Assembly: GCF_026151205.1 (NCBI RefSeq)
Contig: NC_087084.1
Location: 6,931,394-6,995,393, forward strand
DNA from: Bolinopsis microptera
Lineage: Eukaryota > Ctenophora > Tentaculata > Lobata > Bolinopsidae
Reading direction: 5' to 3'
Length of the DNA: 64,000 bases
The translations under genes and the position numbers were made by a program. Below the pieces are notes generated by a model. The model ran no database searches. It had not been told where the DNA came from and worked only from the letters and a program-made list of their open reading frames with translations. Shown in pieces: positions 43,693-52,546 of this stretch (positions are counted from its first letter, which is position 1; every line of letters starts with the position of its first letter).

Positions 43693-44517
43693 ATGGACAA
43701 CATACGCAAGATTGTTATTATTGGAGGCCAAGATGGGAATCCATCACGCTTTATTTCGAAAGTTGAGCCTGTCAAACTTACTGAGGACTGTGAAATGGCA
43801 TTAACTTCTTTATACCATGGTGAGGTGTACAACATTCACGATGGAAATAATAAAGTGTACTTCTATTATGCATCTCGCGAGCTCTCTATGGAGGCATTGA
43901 AACAGAAAAAGGGGAAATCTGAGACTCTAATACCTAGTGCAATGTCTAGTACATTGACGGATTTGCAATTACCTGAACCTTCAATGGTAATTGTTCCTGA
44001 AGGAAGCTACAGCTCAGTATTTACATTGTGTTGGGTGATTTCCAACTTGATAAAAGAAAAGGTACGACTTGTAAAGAAGAGAGATGGAATGATTGCCACT
44101 ATAGACAAGCAATATGGTATTATCAATATCGAAATCACTAATCTATACATGGTTATCGAGGGGGTACAGAACACTCCTTGGACGCTAATGGGAGTGCATG
44201 AAGATCAATATTCAGAGAGATTTACGATAAATGATAGCGACTTTCACTGTAGCGATTTTCCTGGATTTGTTTATGCAAACATTATTGAGAATTCCTACAT
44301 TAATGGTAAATTGTCCCGAAACCTGGGTATGGTACCGATTAAAACTGCACCTCAGTGGTCACTCTATGAACCAACACACCCAAACTTTGTGCCAATCAAC
44401 ATAAAGCAATTTTCGACAATTTTGATTGAGCTTCGAGATATAAAAGGACAGTTCATCAAGTTCAACCCAAATTTCAAGACTGTCATTTCGCTTAGCATCC
44501 GACCTATAAAAAGGTGA
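43693..44517 (+). CDS. mCP: Polinton minor capsid protein (penton-like single jelly roll)
   Basis: 274 codons from the ATG at 43693. That start is preferred over the longer open frame beginning at 43567, which would overlap the preceding gene. Predominantly beta-strand composition, about the size expected for Polinton penton proteins, and the C-terminal pattern ILIELRDIKGQFIKF...VISLSIRPI is the typical last strands of that family. It would form capsid vertices together with the double-jelly-roll major capsid protein two genes downstream. Confidence 0.82.
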   Translation: MDNIRKIVIIGGQDGNPSRFISKVEPVKLTEDCEMALTSLYHGEVYNIHDGNNKVYFYYASRELSMEALKQKKGKSETLIPSAMSSTLTDLQLPEPSMVIVPEGSYSSVFTLCWVISNLIKEKVRLVKKRDGMIATIDKQYGIINIEITNLYMVIEGVQNTPWTLMGVHEDQYSERFTINDSDFHCSDFPGFVYANIIENSYINGKLSRNLGMVPIKTAPQWSLYEPTHPNFVPINIKQFSTILIELRDIKGQFIKFNPNFKTVISLSIRPIKR

Positions 44518-44554
44518 TAAATCAGAGCTTGGTACTTCTACACAAGTTGCAACC

Positions 44555-44920
44555 ATGGAAATTTTCAAACCAGAAACTCTAAAAAGTGGAGCATATCGCT
44601 CTGTATTCGTGCAAAAGGGTGGTGCTGTTGAAATGGATCGCTACATTTACGGAATGCAAGGTGAGGGATTGGGAAATTGGTTCGGCGCCCTTATGAAACA
44701 AGCATTACCCTTGATAAGCAGTGGTATAAAAGGAATAGCCAAGGCTACAAAACCAATCGCTATAGCTGCTGGAAAAGAGTTAATCACTGCTGGAGCAAAA
44801 CGTGGAGCAAAAGAGCTTACTGAACTTTCCAATCGTATCAATCCAACGGAAATTAAAAACACTGTTGTTCACAGACCCCATAAAAAGAGAAGAAAATCAA
44901 AGAAATGGCAAAGTTTGTAA
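44555..44920 (+). CDS. Small basic Gly-rich Polinton protein (putative core/minor virion protein)
   Basis: 121 codons. A GMQGEGLGNWFGALMKQALP segment (about 33-52) is followed by an Ala/Lys/Ile-rich amphipathic helix and a very basic end (HRPHKKRRKSKK). This arrangement recurs just upstream of the major capsid gene in animal Polintons. A DNA-condensing or membrane-active virion protein is the usual suggestion. It overlaps the major capsid start by 16 bp. Confidence 0.72.
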   Translation: MEIFKPETLKSGAYRSVFVQKGGAVEMDRYIYGMQGEGLGNWFGALMKQALPLISSGIKGIAKATKPIAIAAGKELITAGAKRGAKELTELSNRINPTEIKNTVVHRPHKKRRKSKKWQSL

Positions 44921-46485
44921 ATAGTTCTGAATCTGTTTCATCTTCCTTGCTACTATGGAACGATCGTCCTACACAGGTTTCTATTGAAGAAACCTATGAT
45001 TTGAAAGTATGGCCGGTTACTAATTTATTCAATGATGGACCCATTAATTTTACCCTCCCTCCTCAACCAAAGGGTCTCCTCACAGATTTGCATATCGTTA
45101 CCAAGTTAAAACTACATAAAGATGGTGAGGACTTTCCAAAACCGAATAAGAATGTTTCCATAATAAATAATCTTGCAAACAGTCTCTGGGGTGAAGTCTC
45201 TGTAATCGTTTCTGATCGTACGGAGCTATGTCAGAGTATGAAGAACGCCTATGCCTATCAAACATTTTTCAACACTGCTCTAAATTCGGAAAAAAATCGG
45301 GAAGATTTTCTTTTCTATAATGAAGCGTTTCTAATGGATGAGGGAGTGTCTAAAAAGTCTGAAGAAGACTTACGATTGTTTTGGAAGTGGGATGAAAGTC
45401 ATAAGAGCGCATTTGATGACATGGTAATTGAAGATATGGAGGAGAACGGAGAGGATGTAATCGAGAAGAAGAAAGAAGCCTTTTGGAATGCTTCATCCCT
45501 TCCAAAAGCTTTGTTAATAGAAGCGCAAAGAAGTGTGTTAGCTACCTCGGGATTGTCTGGCGATGAATTGGAGGTGGCTTTGGAAAATTATATATCCAGC
45601 ACAGTAAATAATTGGATTCCAACTGAAGTGAACCCTGCTGCAAGCAAACGTAGTGCTCTGGTCAATCGAGGACAGAGTCTTACTCTGAATTCTAAATTCC
45701 AATGCCCCCTGCTTAATACTCTGAAGTGTCTTCCGACCAATATGAAGTTACGGATAAGTTTAACAAAAAACAAAGATGAGTTTTTGCTTCTTTGTGGTGA
45801 TGATGTTCATGGCTATAGTATTGTGCTTGAAGATTGCTACATACTTGCAACATACTACAGAGTACGAGATGAAATACACAGTCTCATTGAAGAGAGACTT
45901 CAGAAAGAGCCTATCCCATATTTCATTTCAAGGCCTGAAATAATAATCAGACCTGTAGCACAGAGCAGTAAAATTATCAGAATGTCTGATGTTTTCTCTG
46001 ACACTCTTCCTCCATATGCATTTTTTGCACTACAACGGAGCAGAGATTTCGATGGACGGTCAAACACAAATCCATTTATATTCCATGGATTCAAGAAATT
46101 CCAATTTTACCGCAATGGTGTGCCATACTTTAATGATCCACTGGAGGTTGGTACTATCGATAAGCTTGGGGATCACAACTACGTCTATAAGGACTGTGGA
46201 GAATATTTTAGACAGCTTTATCGTACCATTGGAAAGGATTCTAAGGGAAATTGTCTGATTGATAGCACAAACTTTCATCTGAACTTTATGGTTGGAATGA
46301 GTTTTGGTGCTGACAGAAGCAGCTTGACAGAGAGACATTTAAATCTCCAAGAGAAAGCATCGACCTACCTTGAAATTGATCTGGGAATTGAGGATATACC
46401 GGAGGATCTAATTCTCATAGTATATGCAGTCTTTGACCGTCAACTTCAAATTGATGCCGATCGTATGGTCAGAATAATCGAGTAA
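44905..46485 (+). CDS. MCP: Polinton major capsid protein (double jelly roll)
   Basis: 526 codons without introns. The N-terminal part (GPINFTLPP...TDLHIVTKLKLHKDG) and the C-terminal part (STYLEIDLG...LILIVYAVFDRQLQI) match the conserved strands seen at both ends of Polinton major capsid proteins. An acidic insertion (about residues 150-195, DMEENGEDVIEKK) is probably a surface loop. Length, position after the small Gly-rich protein and just before the protease, and an intact frame all agree. The protein would assemble pseudo-hexameric capsomers of an icosahedral particle. Confidence 0.93.
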   Translation: MAKFVNSSESVSSSLLLWNDRPTQVSIEETYDLKVWPVTNLFNDGPINFTLPPQPKGLLTDLHIVTKLKLHKDGEDFPKPNKNVSIINNLANSLWGEVSVIVSDRTELCQSMKNAYAYQTFFNTALNSEKNREDFLFYNEAFLMDEGVSKKSEEDLRLFWKWDESHKSAFDDMVIEDMEENGEDVIEKKKEAFWNASSLPKALLIEAQRSVLATSGLSGDELEVALENYISSTVNNWIPTEVNPAASKRSALVNRGQSLTLNSKFQCPLLNTLKCLPTNMKLRISLTKNKDEFLLLCGDDVHGYSIVLEDCYILATYYRVRDEIHSLIEERLQKEPIPYFISRPEIIIRPVAQSSKIIRMSDVFSDTLPPYAFFALQRSRDFDGRSNTNPFIFHGFKKFQFYRNGVPYFNDPLEVGTIDKLGDHNYVYKDCGEYFRQLYRTIGKDSKGNCLIDSTNFHLNFMVGMSFGADRSSLTERHLNLQEKASTYLEIDLGIEDIPEDLILIVYAVFDRQLQIDADRMVRIIE

Positions 46486-46556
46486 TAAAAGCAGCTAGAG
46501 ATTCAACAGTCTATCATTTCTAGCATATACTTGTCAGTGTTGTTTCTACTTGTGAT

Positions 46557-47018
46557 ATGAAGCCTCTATCAACACTGCAAATAAACAGAATCCTTGAAGA
46601 AAACGGTGTGACTAAAAAATATTATATCGGAACCTACCCCTCATGTATTGCTCCAAGAACCAAAAAGAAAACATACGCTTTTATTACAAATACCGATGAA
46701 CACGATAAAACAGGACAGCACTGGAATGCATGGTTTGTTGAAGGAGAAATGATCTCATTCTTTGACAGCTTTGGACGCGATTGGGAGGATGCTACCCTAC
46801 CAAAACATTATAGAGACATTGTTGAATCATTTGAACAAATAACTTATAGCACAACTAGAGTACAAGGATGGGATAGCGTTGCATGTGGCTTTTTCTGTAT
46901 TCATTTTCTTTATGTCAAATCTATGGGTTTAGAGTATGAGGATTTTTTAAATGAATATACCAAAGATTTTGAAAAAAATGATAAGATTGTGCATGCATTT
47001 TACAAATCTATTCAGTAG
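46557..47018 (+). CDS. PRO: Polinton cysteine protease (adenain-like, C5/C48 clan)
   Basis: 153 codons. Catalytic residues are visible in the expected order: His in GQHWNAWF (H55), Asp in FFDSFG (D70), Gln in VQGWDSVACG (Q103) and Cys (C110), as in adenovirus maturation protease and SUMO proteases. The typical start (LSTLQINRIL) is present. It processes virion precursor proteins in related systems. It lies 71 bp downstream of the major capsid gene. Confidence 0.93.
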   Translation: MKPLSTLQINRILEENGVTKKYYIGTYPSCIAPRTKKKTYAFITNTDEHDKTGQHWNAWFVEGEMISFFDSFGRDWEDATLPKHYRDIVESFEQITYSTTRVQGWDSVACGFFCIHFLYVKSMGLEYEDFLNEYTKDFEKNDKIVHAFYKSIQ

Positions 47019-47146
47019 AGTTGTGTTTTAATTGTTCCAGAGATTCGCATCAAATATCGAATATATAAGCAGGATAAGTGGGAAACAGGTTCATTTCTCA
47101 AAATTCATAATGGACTTTGTTGCTCCTCTGTTTGTGCTGTCAATGT

Positions 47147-47500
47147 ATGGACTCTACTCAAAAAATGGAAGCAGATGCTCGAAGTACAAAAATCAAAGTC
47201 ATGACCATAAAAAGTTACATACAGGATCACAATGCCAACACCAAAAAGAACAAGCTTTGCCGATATTGTTTGCAAAAAATCAGCAAAAGACATGTTTGCC
47301 CTGGAAAATACGTTTATGAATTTATAATGGAATCCTTTATCAAGCGTGTTTTCTTGAACACTCAGCCATTTTGTTACTTGGATCTGTATCAAAACTGCAA
47401 GTCAACTATTGTTCAAGAACAACTCTTTGCAGACTGTAGCAACATAGACTCAATTTTATATCAAAATTTAGTCTATTACATTTGTGACTATGAGTTTTAA
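47147..47500 (+). CDS. Small Cys/His (zinc-motif) Polinton protein 1
   Basis: 117 codons from the first ATG. It contains LCRYCLQKISKRHVCPG, a C-x2-C-x8-H-x-C cluster that could bind zinc, followed by a helical part ending in aromatic residues (VYYICDYEF). The next gene carries a similar cluster, so the two may be ancient duplicates. No function assigned. Confidence 0.62.
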   Translation: MDSTQKMEADARSTKIKVMTIKSYIQDHNANTKKNKLCRYCLQKISKRHVCPGKYVYEFIMESFIKRVFLNTQPFCYLDLYQNCKSTIVQEQLFADCSNIDSILYQNLVYYICDYEF

Positions 47501-47559
47501 AAACAGCTGAATCTGTTTATACTGCTCACTTCTTGATTAGCACTTTAGAATCTGCAGCT

Positions 47560-47970
47560 ATGAACTATTTTCATGATGTATACTTGGGATTTCTTGCTGA
47601 GCAGATTGCTCGACAATGTGAACAAATGTCTGCTCTCAAGTGCTCAGCGTGTGAATCAAAAATAAAGAGCCCTCTATTACACATTTGTCATCAACGTGGA
47701 CTTTTAGAGAAGCTGCAAATTCACTTTGAGCACGTAAGAGGACCCATGTTAACGGATATAGAAGTTTATTACGATCAAGTGCAAGAGCTTTTACCCCACA
47801 GTGATAACCCTTTGAAAGACAAAAATAATTATGTCAATGCTGGCCGTCTGTGGTTGCAAATGTGCTCAGCAGAAATAGTATTCTACGGACGTTACATTAA
47901 CGAATTCAACCATTCTTTCATAGACAGAGCTTTTAAGAAAGTGAAAAAAGATGGGGCTGCAAGAATCTGA
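47560..47970 (+). CDS. Small Cys/His (zinc-motif) Polinton protein 2
   Basis: 136 codons from the ATG at 47560. KCSACESKIKSPLLHICHQ gives C-x2-C-x10-H-x-C near residues 29-46, like gene 47147-47500. The rest is helical, with a conserved-looking YVNAGRLWLQMCSAEIVFYG and a basic end (RAFKKVKKDG). Proteins with a CxxC...HxC cluster of this size are frequent accessory genes in Polintons; role unknown. Confidence 0.62.
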   Translation: MNYFHDVYLGFLAEQIARQCEQMSALKCSACESKIKSPLLHICHQRGLLEKLQIHFEHVRGPMLTDIEVYYDQVQELLPHSDNPLKDKNNYVNAGRLWLQMCSAEIVFYGRYINEFNHSFIDRAFKKVKKDGAARI

Positions 47971-48124
47971 ACGGAACATTGGATATCGCTTCATGAATTT
48001 GCGCCGATACTTCCCCAGTCGCTCAAGACATGTTAATCCTAGTAATGAGTTCCCCGTCACATGATAATCACATGTCATTTTCAATAAAGACTCTGTCCTG
48101 AAAAGATCTCATCATTTCTGAAAG

Positions 48125-48601
48125 ATGAACTTTGAATTCGTTATCACAGCTACCGAGGGTTTCAGTACTCAGAATGGAGGATTTATACTCAGAGAACTCA
48201 CTCTCATATTTCCAAATGAGCAGGAGCAGCATTTTCAATTCAAGAATCCAGATACCATGTACCTGAATCCAGATGAGATGAACATGGCAAAGTTTTCTCA
48301 GCGGAATTTGAATGGCTTTTCACCAACCGATAACGAAAGTTGTTGCCTCCCTACGGCGGTATATCCTAAAATACTTGAGGAGATACAGCATTGTAGAATA
48401 TACTGTGCAGGAGAAATTGAACGTTGTTTCTTAGCTAGAAACCTACCAGATACTGAAGTTATTGATGTTTATTCTCTGTTTGACTTCAAGTACCCAGCAC
48501 AGCTCGATAATCCGGGTTGTTTTAAATTACACCGTTACAGATATTGTTCACTTGCAAAAGCTAGATATTTGGCTCGAAGACTTGAAGGATATAAATTATG
48601 A
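48125..48601 (+). CDS. Conserved small Polinton protein, possibly an inactive nuclease-like fold
   Basis: 158 codons. Layout: FVITATEGFSTQNGGFILRE at the start, a middle HCRIYCAGEIERCFLARNL and VIDVYSLFD, and an end CFKLHRYRYCSLAKARYLAR. This succession (strand 'F...EGF', 'IY..G.E....L', 'VIDV..L', 'C..H....CSL.KA..LA') is a common accessory protein of animal Polintons and resembles the RNase H-like exonuclease fold with catalytic acids lost. That structural view is inference. It is the last gene of the rightward block. Confidence 0.7.
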   Translation: MNFEFVITATEGFSTQNGGFILRELTLIFPNEQEQHFQFKNPDTMYLNPDEMNMAKFSQRNLNGFSPTDNESCCLPTAVYPKILEEIQHCRIYCAGEIERCFLARNLPDTEVIDVYSLFDFKYPAQLDNPGCFKLHRYRYCSLAKARYLARRLEGYKL

Positions 48602-50146
48602 ATTAAGCGCTCATTTTTTCTTTTAACCTAACGCATGCGAGATATTACAGTTTATTTTGTGATGTAGACTTGATAAAATACTTTTTAGCTTCATTATCAA
48701 ACACTGTGTATCACTTGTTTTTTTCTCAACTTAGTATACCTCGATATTCATCAGGAAGCCTAACTCTACAGTGAACTATAATTATCAGAGTTTTATCCTT
48801 ATAGACTTTTACTCTGATAGTGAGTGAAGCTTGCACATAGCGTATAATTACAGATGGACATAGAAAAGGTCTCCATTATCATAACTGTGCGTTACATAAC
48901 TCATTTTAGTGGGAGTCCCCACATACATTTGACAAGTGTGGAGAGAATACTCTCCTGATTCCGTCTTTTCTTGAGAGCCAACCCCAATCTGTGATATAGC
49001 TGACTCATGGCACTGGAGATAGGCTCAGATCTCGCTAAATGAACTCTTACTATCAACTATACCACAGCAATTTTGAAATATTTTTGAGTTTTGTAAACGC
49101 AAGCTATGATGAGGGAGGGAGGGAGGGAGGAATGGGGTGAGTGGATCTCTAAGACAACAGTTCATCATAGAATGAAGAGCTATCATTGAGATCCGGAGCT
49201 GTTAAGCCCCCATTGAGAATGATTTTACTTGGAGGAGAAGGCTCATATTTATACTAGATTCTAGTGTACCTCACTATAAACTCGTTATAGGATAATTGAC
49301 TTTTAACTGTGACGTTATTATCATAGGAAACATGTTAAAAGCCCAGCAGTGATTCTGCACGCTTTATGATCTCATATCGCCTTGAAATTCTTTAACAATA
49401 ACTGGGGGGATGGTAATTTGGTTATACGTTCACTTCAGAACAGTTAATGAAATGAAGGACAGATCCTTACCTCTTAATATTGCTTCTGCGGAACACACCC
49501 GGCTGCTCAACAAGTCAACACTCCTTCGGCGGAACATGTGGAACGAAAAGTCTAACTGATAGCATGCTGATTAGTGCACCGGCACTAGCTCACCTTACTG
49601 TAGACATATGTGATAAAATTCTTTTGTAGCTTTTACACAGTTTACAGATCGTTATAAGATAATTGACTTTCAACTATGACATTGTAATCATAGCTTAAAT
49701 GTTCCGGGCGTTGGTTCACGTAATTACAATAGTATACACTGGTTGGGGTAGATCTATGATCTCATACTGCTCTATGTTCTTGGACAATACCTGATGAGAC
49801 TGTAATTTGGTTATATGTTCAGTAGGAACAGTTAATGAAATAGAGCACAAATTTTTCTCATAGAACATCGATGATCTTATATCACATCAAATTCCTGATG
49901 ACAGATCTGTAGGAGTTGTAATTTAGTTATGAGCACTTCAGAACGGATGATGAAATAACGAATATAGCTCACAGTTGACATGTGGAAAAAATTTTGTATT
50001 ATTTGCACAAAAGATACCGGTTGATTCTAGAATTTGTGTTATAACACACATATCATGCTCTGCACAATTCTTAAAACCCAAATAAATTGTTCTTTATATC
50101 ATAAACCTATGGAACTCTACAAAATTTAAAACTGAACGTACTCAAT
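48602..50146. other. Non-coding right part of the Polinton with degenerate repeats
   Basis: About 1.5 kb without a credible gene. Three diverged repeats are seen at about 49290-49470, 49640-49860 and 49870-49965. They share an AGATAATTGACTTT[TC]AACT block (first two), a CTCATA block, GTAATTTGGTTATA[CT]GTTCA and AACAGTTAATGAAAT. Other marks: (GAGG)n at 49111-49131. The usual place of a polymerase gene at one end of the element is thus occupied by repeats, possibly origin or packaging sequences. Confidence 0.6.
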
Positions 50147-50277
50147 TTACCCAATAAACCTGGGGTTCTGTACAAAATTTAGCACTGACCGTACTCAATG
50201 TACCCACAGCACCTGCACAACGGGGACCGTTACTGATTCAATTAAGTGACGAGTAGTTTACTTATATTATATCTACT
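50147..50277 (-). repeat. Polinton right terminal inverted repeat
   Basis: Reverse complement of 38878-39008. Just inside it, 50095-50146 repeats part of the terminal sequence once more (ACTGAACGTACTCAATTTAC against ACTGACCGTACTCAATGTAC). Confidence 0.95.
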
Positions 50278-50283
50278 CACCAG

Positions 50284-50700
50284 GGGTGTAGGAATGATTT
50301 TCGAAATATTTTTTGGCGCTTTGCGCTACAGCCTGAACTTTTGGAGCTTCTCCAAAAAAATTTTGGGGCAAAGACAAAAGGAAATTGGGGCTTGTGCGGA
50401 ATCGCGATTTTTCACGTTTGCCGGGACAAATCGCGATTTTTTCAGATCCTGGCCTCGCGAAAAATAGCGATTTTTTCAGTTCTCTGCGACAAATTGCGCA
50501 TTTTCCTTTAAATCTGAAGACCAAATTCGCCTATTTTCCTTCAAATTTGCGGGCCAAATATCACGTTTTCTATAAAGCTATATAAGTATATGAAACCAAT
50601 CACATCCACAGCCTTCCGAATGTAGATAACTTCAGAAAACCTAAAAAATATTTTTGGCTCATAATGCCCCCCCCCCCTCGGGTCTGCAATGACAATCTTA
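50284..50700. repeat. Dispersed repeat with ATCGCGATTTTT motifs at the Polinton right flank
   Basis: Begins GGGGTGTAGGAATGATTTTC, contains several CGCGATTTTT-type motifs and ends near a C run (50666-50678). Part is similar to 26820-26930. The sequence is probably a decayed mobile element into or beside which the Polinton inserted; no target duplication found. Confidence 0.45.
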
Positions 50701-51119
50701 CAAATCATTTCGAATACATTTTGAAATTCGTTCTTAAAGTTAAATGCAACGCTCATACAGTTAGCAAATCCTTATTTCATCCAATTTCTTATTTTCGTCC
50801 ACATATCCATTATCATGCAGTAATGTCGATATAATGACTTACTTTAGCGCATTTACTTAGCTGAGCACTATTTTCATCCATATAATTTTCTTGTCTGCAT
50901 CATTCCTTTCAGTTCCTTCGTGATATATCCATTTTCATGCATATACAATATAATAACTCACTTTAGCACATTAACTTTCTTCTTCTTGATAAGCTTTATT
51001 TTAAAATTCGTGCGACTTACGTTAAAACTTAGAGTAGGAGAACAAGACATCACGCACATCACGCAAATAACGTAAATAACGCACATCACGCACATTACGC
51101 GCATCACGTAAATAAGCAC
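50701..51119. other. Intergenic, ending in a short ACGCACATC minisatellite
   Basis: No gene seen. From about 51047 to 51117 a degenerate 9-10-bp repeat (ATCACGCAC / AACGTAAATA) runs up to the hAT-type element. Confidence 0.5.
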
Positions 51120-51127
51120 ATCATGGA

Positions 51128-52361
51128 CATGGGCACATATTAGGTGCGATGGGTGCGGGATCGCACAATTTACCGTTTTCCGCACACTTCCGCATAATTT
51201 ATTGTTTTCCGCACATTTCCGCACATTTTGTAATTATCGGCATATTTCCGCATAATCTAGCATTTTCCGCGTAATTTCGCATAATTTTGAAATTTTCGCG
51301 TTAAGATTTTCGAGTGTAAAAACCAAAATATGTTAAAAGTCGGGCCCTTTTAGGACCGTGACTCAGGCCCTTTCGGGACCCTGACCCAGGCCCTTTCGGG
51401 ACCGTGACCCAGGCCCTTTCGGGACCGTGACCCAGGCCCTTTTGGAACTCATACCTAGGCCACGTGACCCAGTTACCACGTGACTCAGGCCCTTTCGGGA
51501 CCCTGACCCAGGCCCTTTCGGGACCCAGACCCAGGCCCTTTCGGGACCGTGGCCCAGGCCCTTTTGGAACTCATACCTAGGCCACGTGACCCAGTTACCA
51601 CGTGACTCAGGCCCTTTCGGGACCCTGACCCAGGCCCTTTCGGGACCCTGACCCAGGCCCTTTCGGGACCGTGACCCAGGCCCTTTCGGGACCCTGACCC
51701 AGGCCCTTTCGGGACCGTGACCCAGGCCCTTTTGGAACTCATGCTTAGGCCACGTGACACAGGCCCTTTCGGGACCGTGACCCAGGCCCTTTCGGGACCG
51801 TGACCGAGGCCATTATGGAACCCTCGTCGTTACCGTACTTCGATAACAGTGTATCAGTTATCATTCGTAGGTGATAATAGAAGAATTCGTTGTAGCGTTG
51901 GCTTTATAGTGGGCTTAATGGATCTTGGATCAAATGGTTCACAAGTACTGACGATCAATGCCAACAAGCGTGTCACATATTTGCGATCACGCATGGGATC
52001 TGATCGACTCTATCAAGAGGCGTCTTCAAATAACTGTATCCTGATTCCTGATCTCTACCAGATCAAGTCACTGTTCTAAGATAACTGAATCTCAACATTC
52101 AATTATGGTCTTAGTAAAGAACTACACCCTCAGTAACACATAAACAGACCTATTTTTGATAAGAGCGGCGGTTATACGTTTAGAATTTCCAAAGTCCTTC
52201 AGAAAATGCAAAAGAAAACCGCACAAATTTCGAAAAAATCGCCGCACATTTGCCGCATAATTGGTAAAAATTTACCGCACCTTACCGCACATTTTACCTT
52301 TATAGTCGGGTGCGGTACCGCATAATTTCGATTTTTTTACCGCACCTAATATGTGCCTCTG
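51128..52361. mobile_element. hAT-type non-autonomous element (1,234 bp) carrying a minisatellite
   Basis: Target ATCATGGA is duplicated at 51120-51127 and 52362-52369 (8 bp). Ends are CATGGGCACATATTAGGTGC and, in reverse complement, CAGAGGCACATATTAGGTGC: 17 identical bases behind a CA start, as in hAT elements. Subterminal regions on both sides repeat CCGCA[CT]-type motifs in opposite orientation. The interior holds a 23-bp minisatellite and no transposase, so movement would need a transposase supplied in trans. Confidence 0.9.
51340..51812 (+). repeat. 23-bp minisatellite (AGGCCCTTTCGGGACCGTGACCC) inside the hAT element
   Basis: About 18 units of 23 bp, with CGTG/CCTG alternation. A longer segment containing GGCCACGTGACCCAGTTACC and ACGTGACTC interrupts the array twice (about 51450 and 51580), so part of it was amplified as a higher-order block. 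Confidence 0.93.
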
Positions 52362-52369
52362 ATCATGGA

Positions 52370-52546
52370 TTGTATGACTAATTCTAGCACATATTATACA
52401 GCTACACTTGAGCAGTATGTTTAGACGGCATTTATGACTGAAACTAGCGGTAATAAATGTTTAAAGGCTTACAATTAGTCAGTAGCTAGTCCATAGAACG
52501 GTATAGATCTACATACCAGTGGGGGGGGGGGGGGGGGGGGGGGGGG
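52370..52546. other. Spacer ending in a 26-base poly-G run
   Basis: Short spacer followed by 26 consecutive G (52521-52546). The run stands exactly where sequence quality changes and may be an assembly or sequencing artefact. Confidence 0.6.

Larger units (their letters stand above)
38878..50277 (+). mobile_element. Complete Polinton/Maverick (11.4 kb) without DNA polymerase B
   Basis: Ends are ~131-bp terminal inverted repeats beginning AGTAGATATAATATAAG, flanked by the 6-bp target duplication CACCAG (38872-38877 and 50278-50283). AG-starting termini and 6-bp duplications are typical of Polintons. Gene order: membrane protein and coiled-coil protein (minus), then integrase, packaging ATPase, small basic protein, small unknown, penton-like protein, small basic Gly-rich protein, major capsid protein, protease, two Cys/His proteins and a conserved small protein (plus). 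No protein-primed PolB frame or fragment is seen; Polintons are usually 15-20 kb and carry one. Open frames and matched ends point to recent insertion. It is best seen as capsid-coding but replication-dependent on a helper. Confidence 0.95.

Noticed and set aside
48602-50146. A remnant of a Polinton polymerase gene
   Set aside because: I looked in all frames for palm or exonuclease-type motifs and saw none; the sequence is repetitive and full of stops.
51485-51760. Repetitive Gly-Pro-Arg-rich open frame on the minus strand
   Set aside because: Product of the 23-bp minisatellite inside the hAT-type element; no coding signals.
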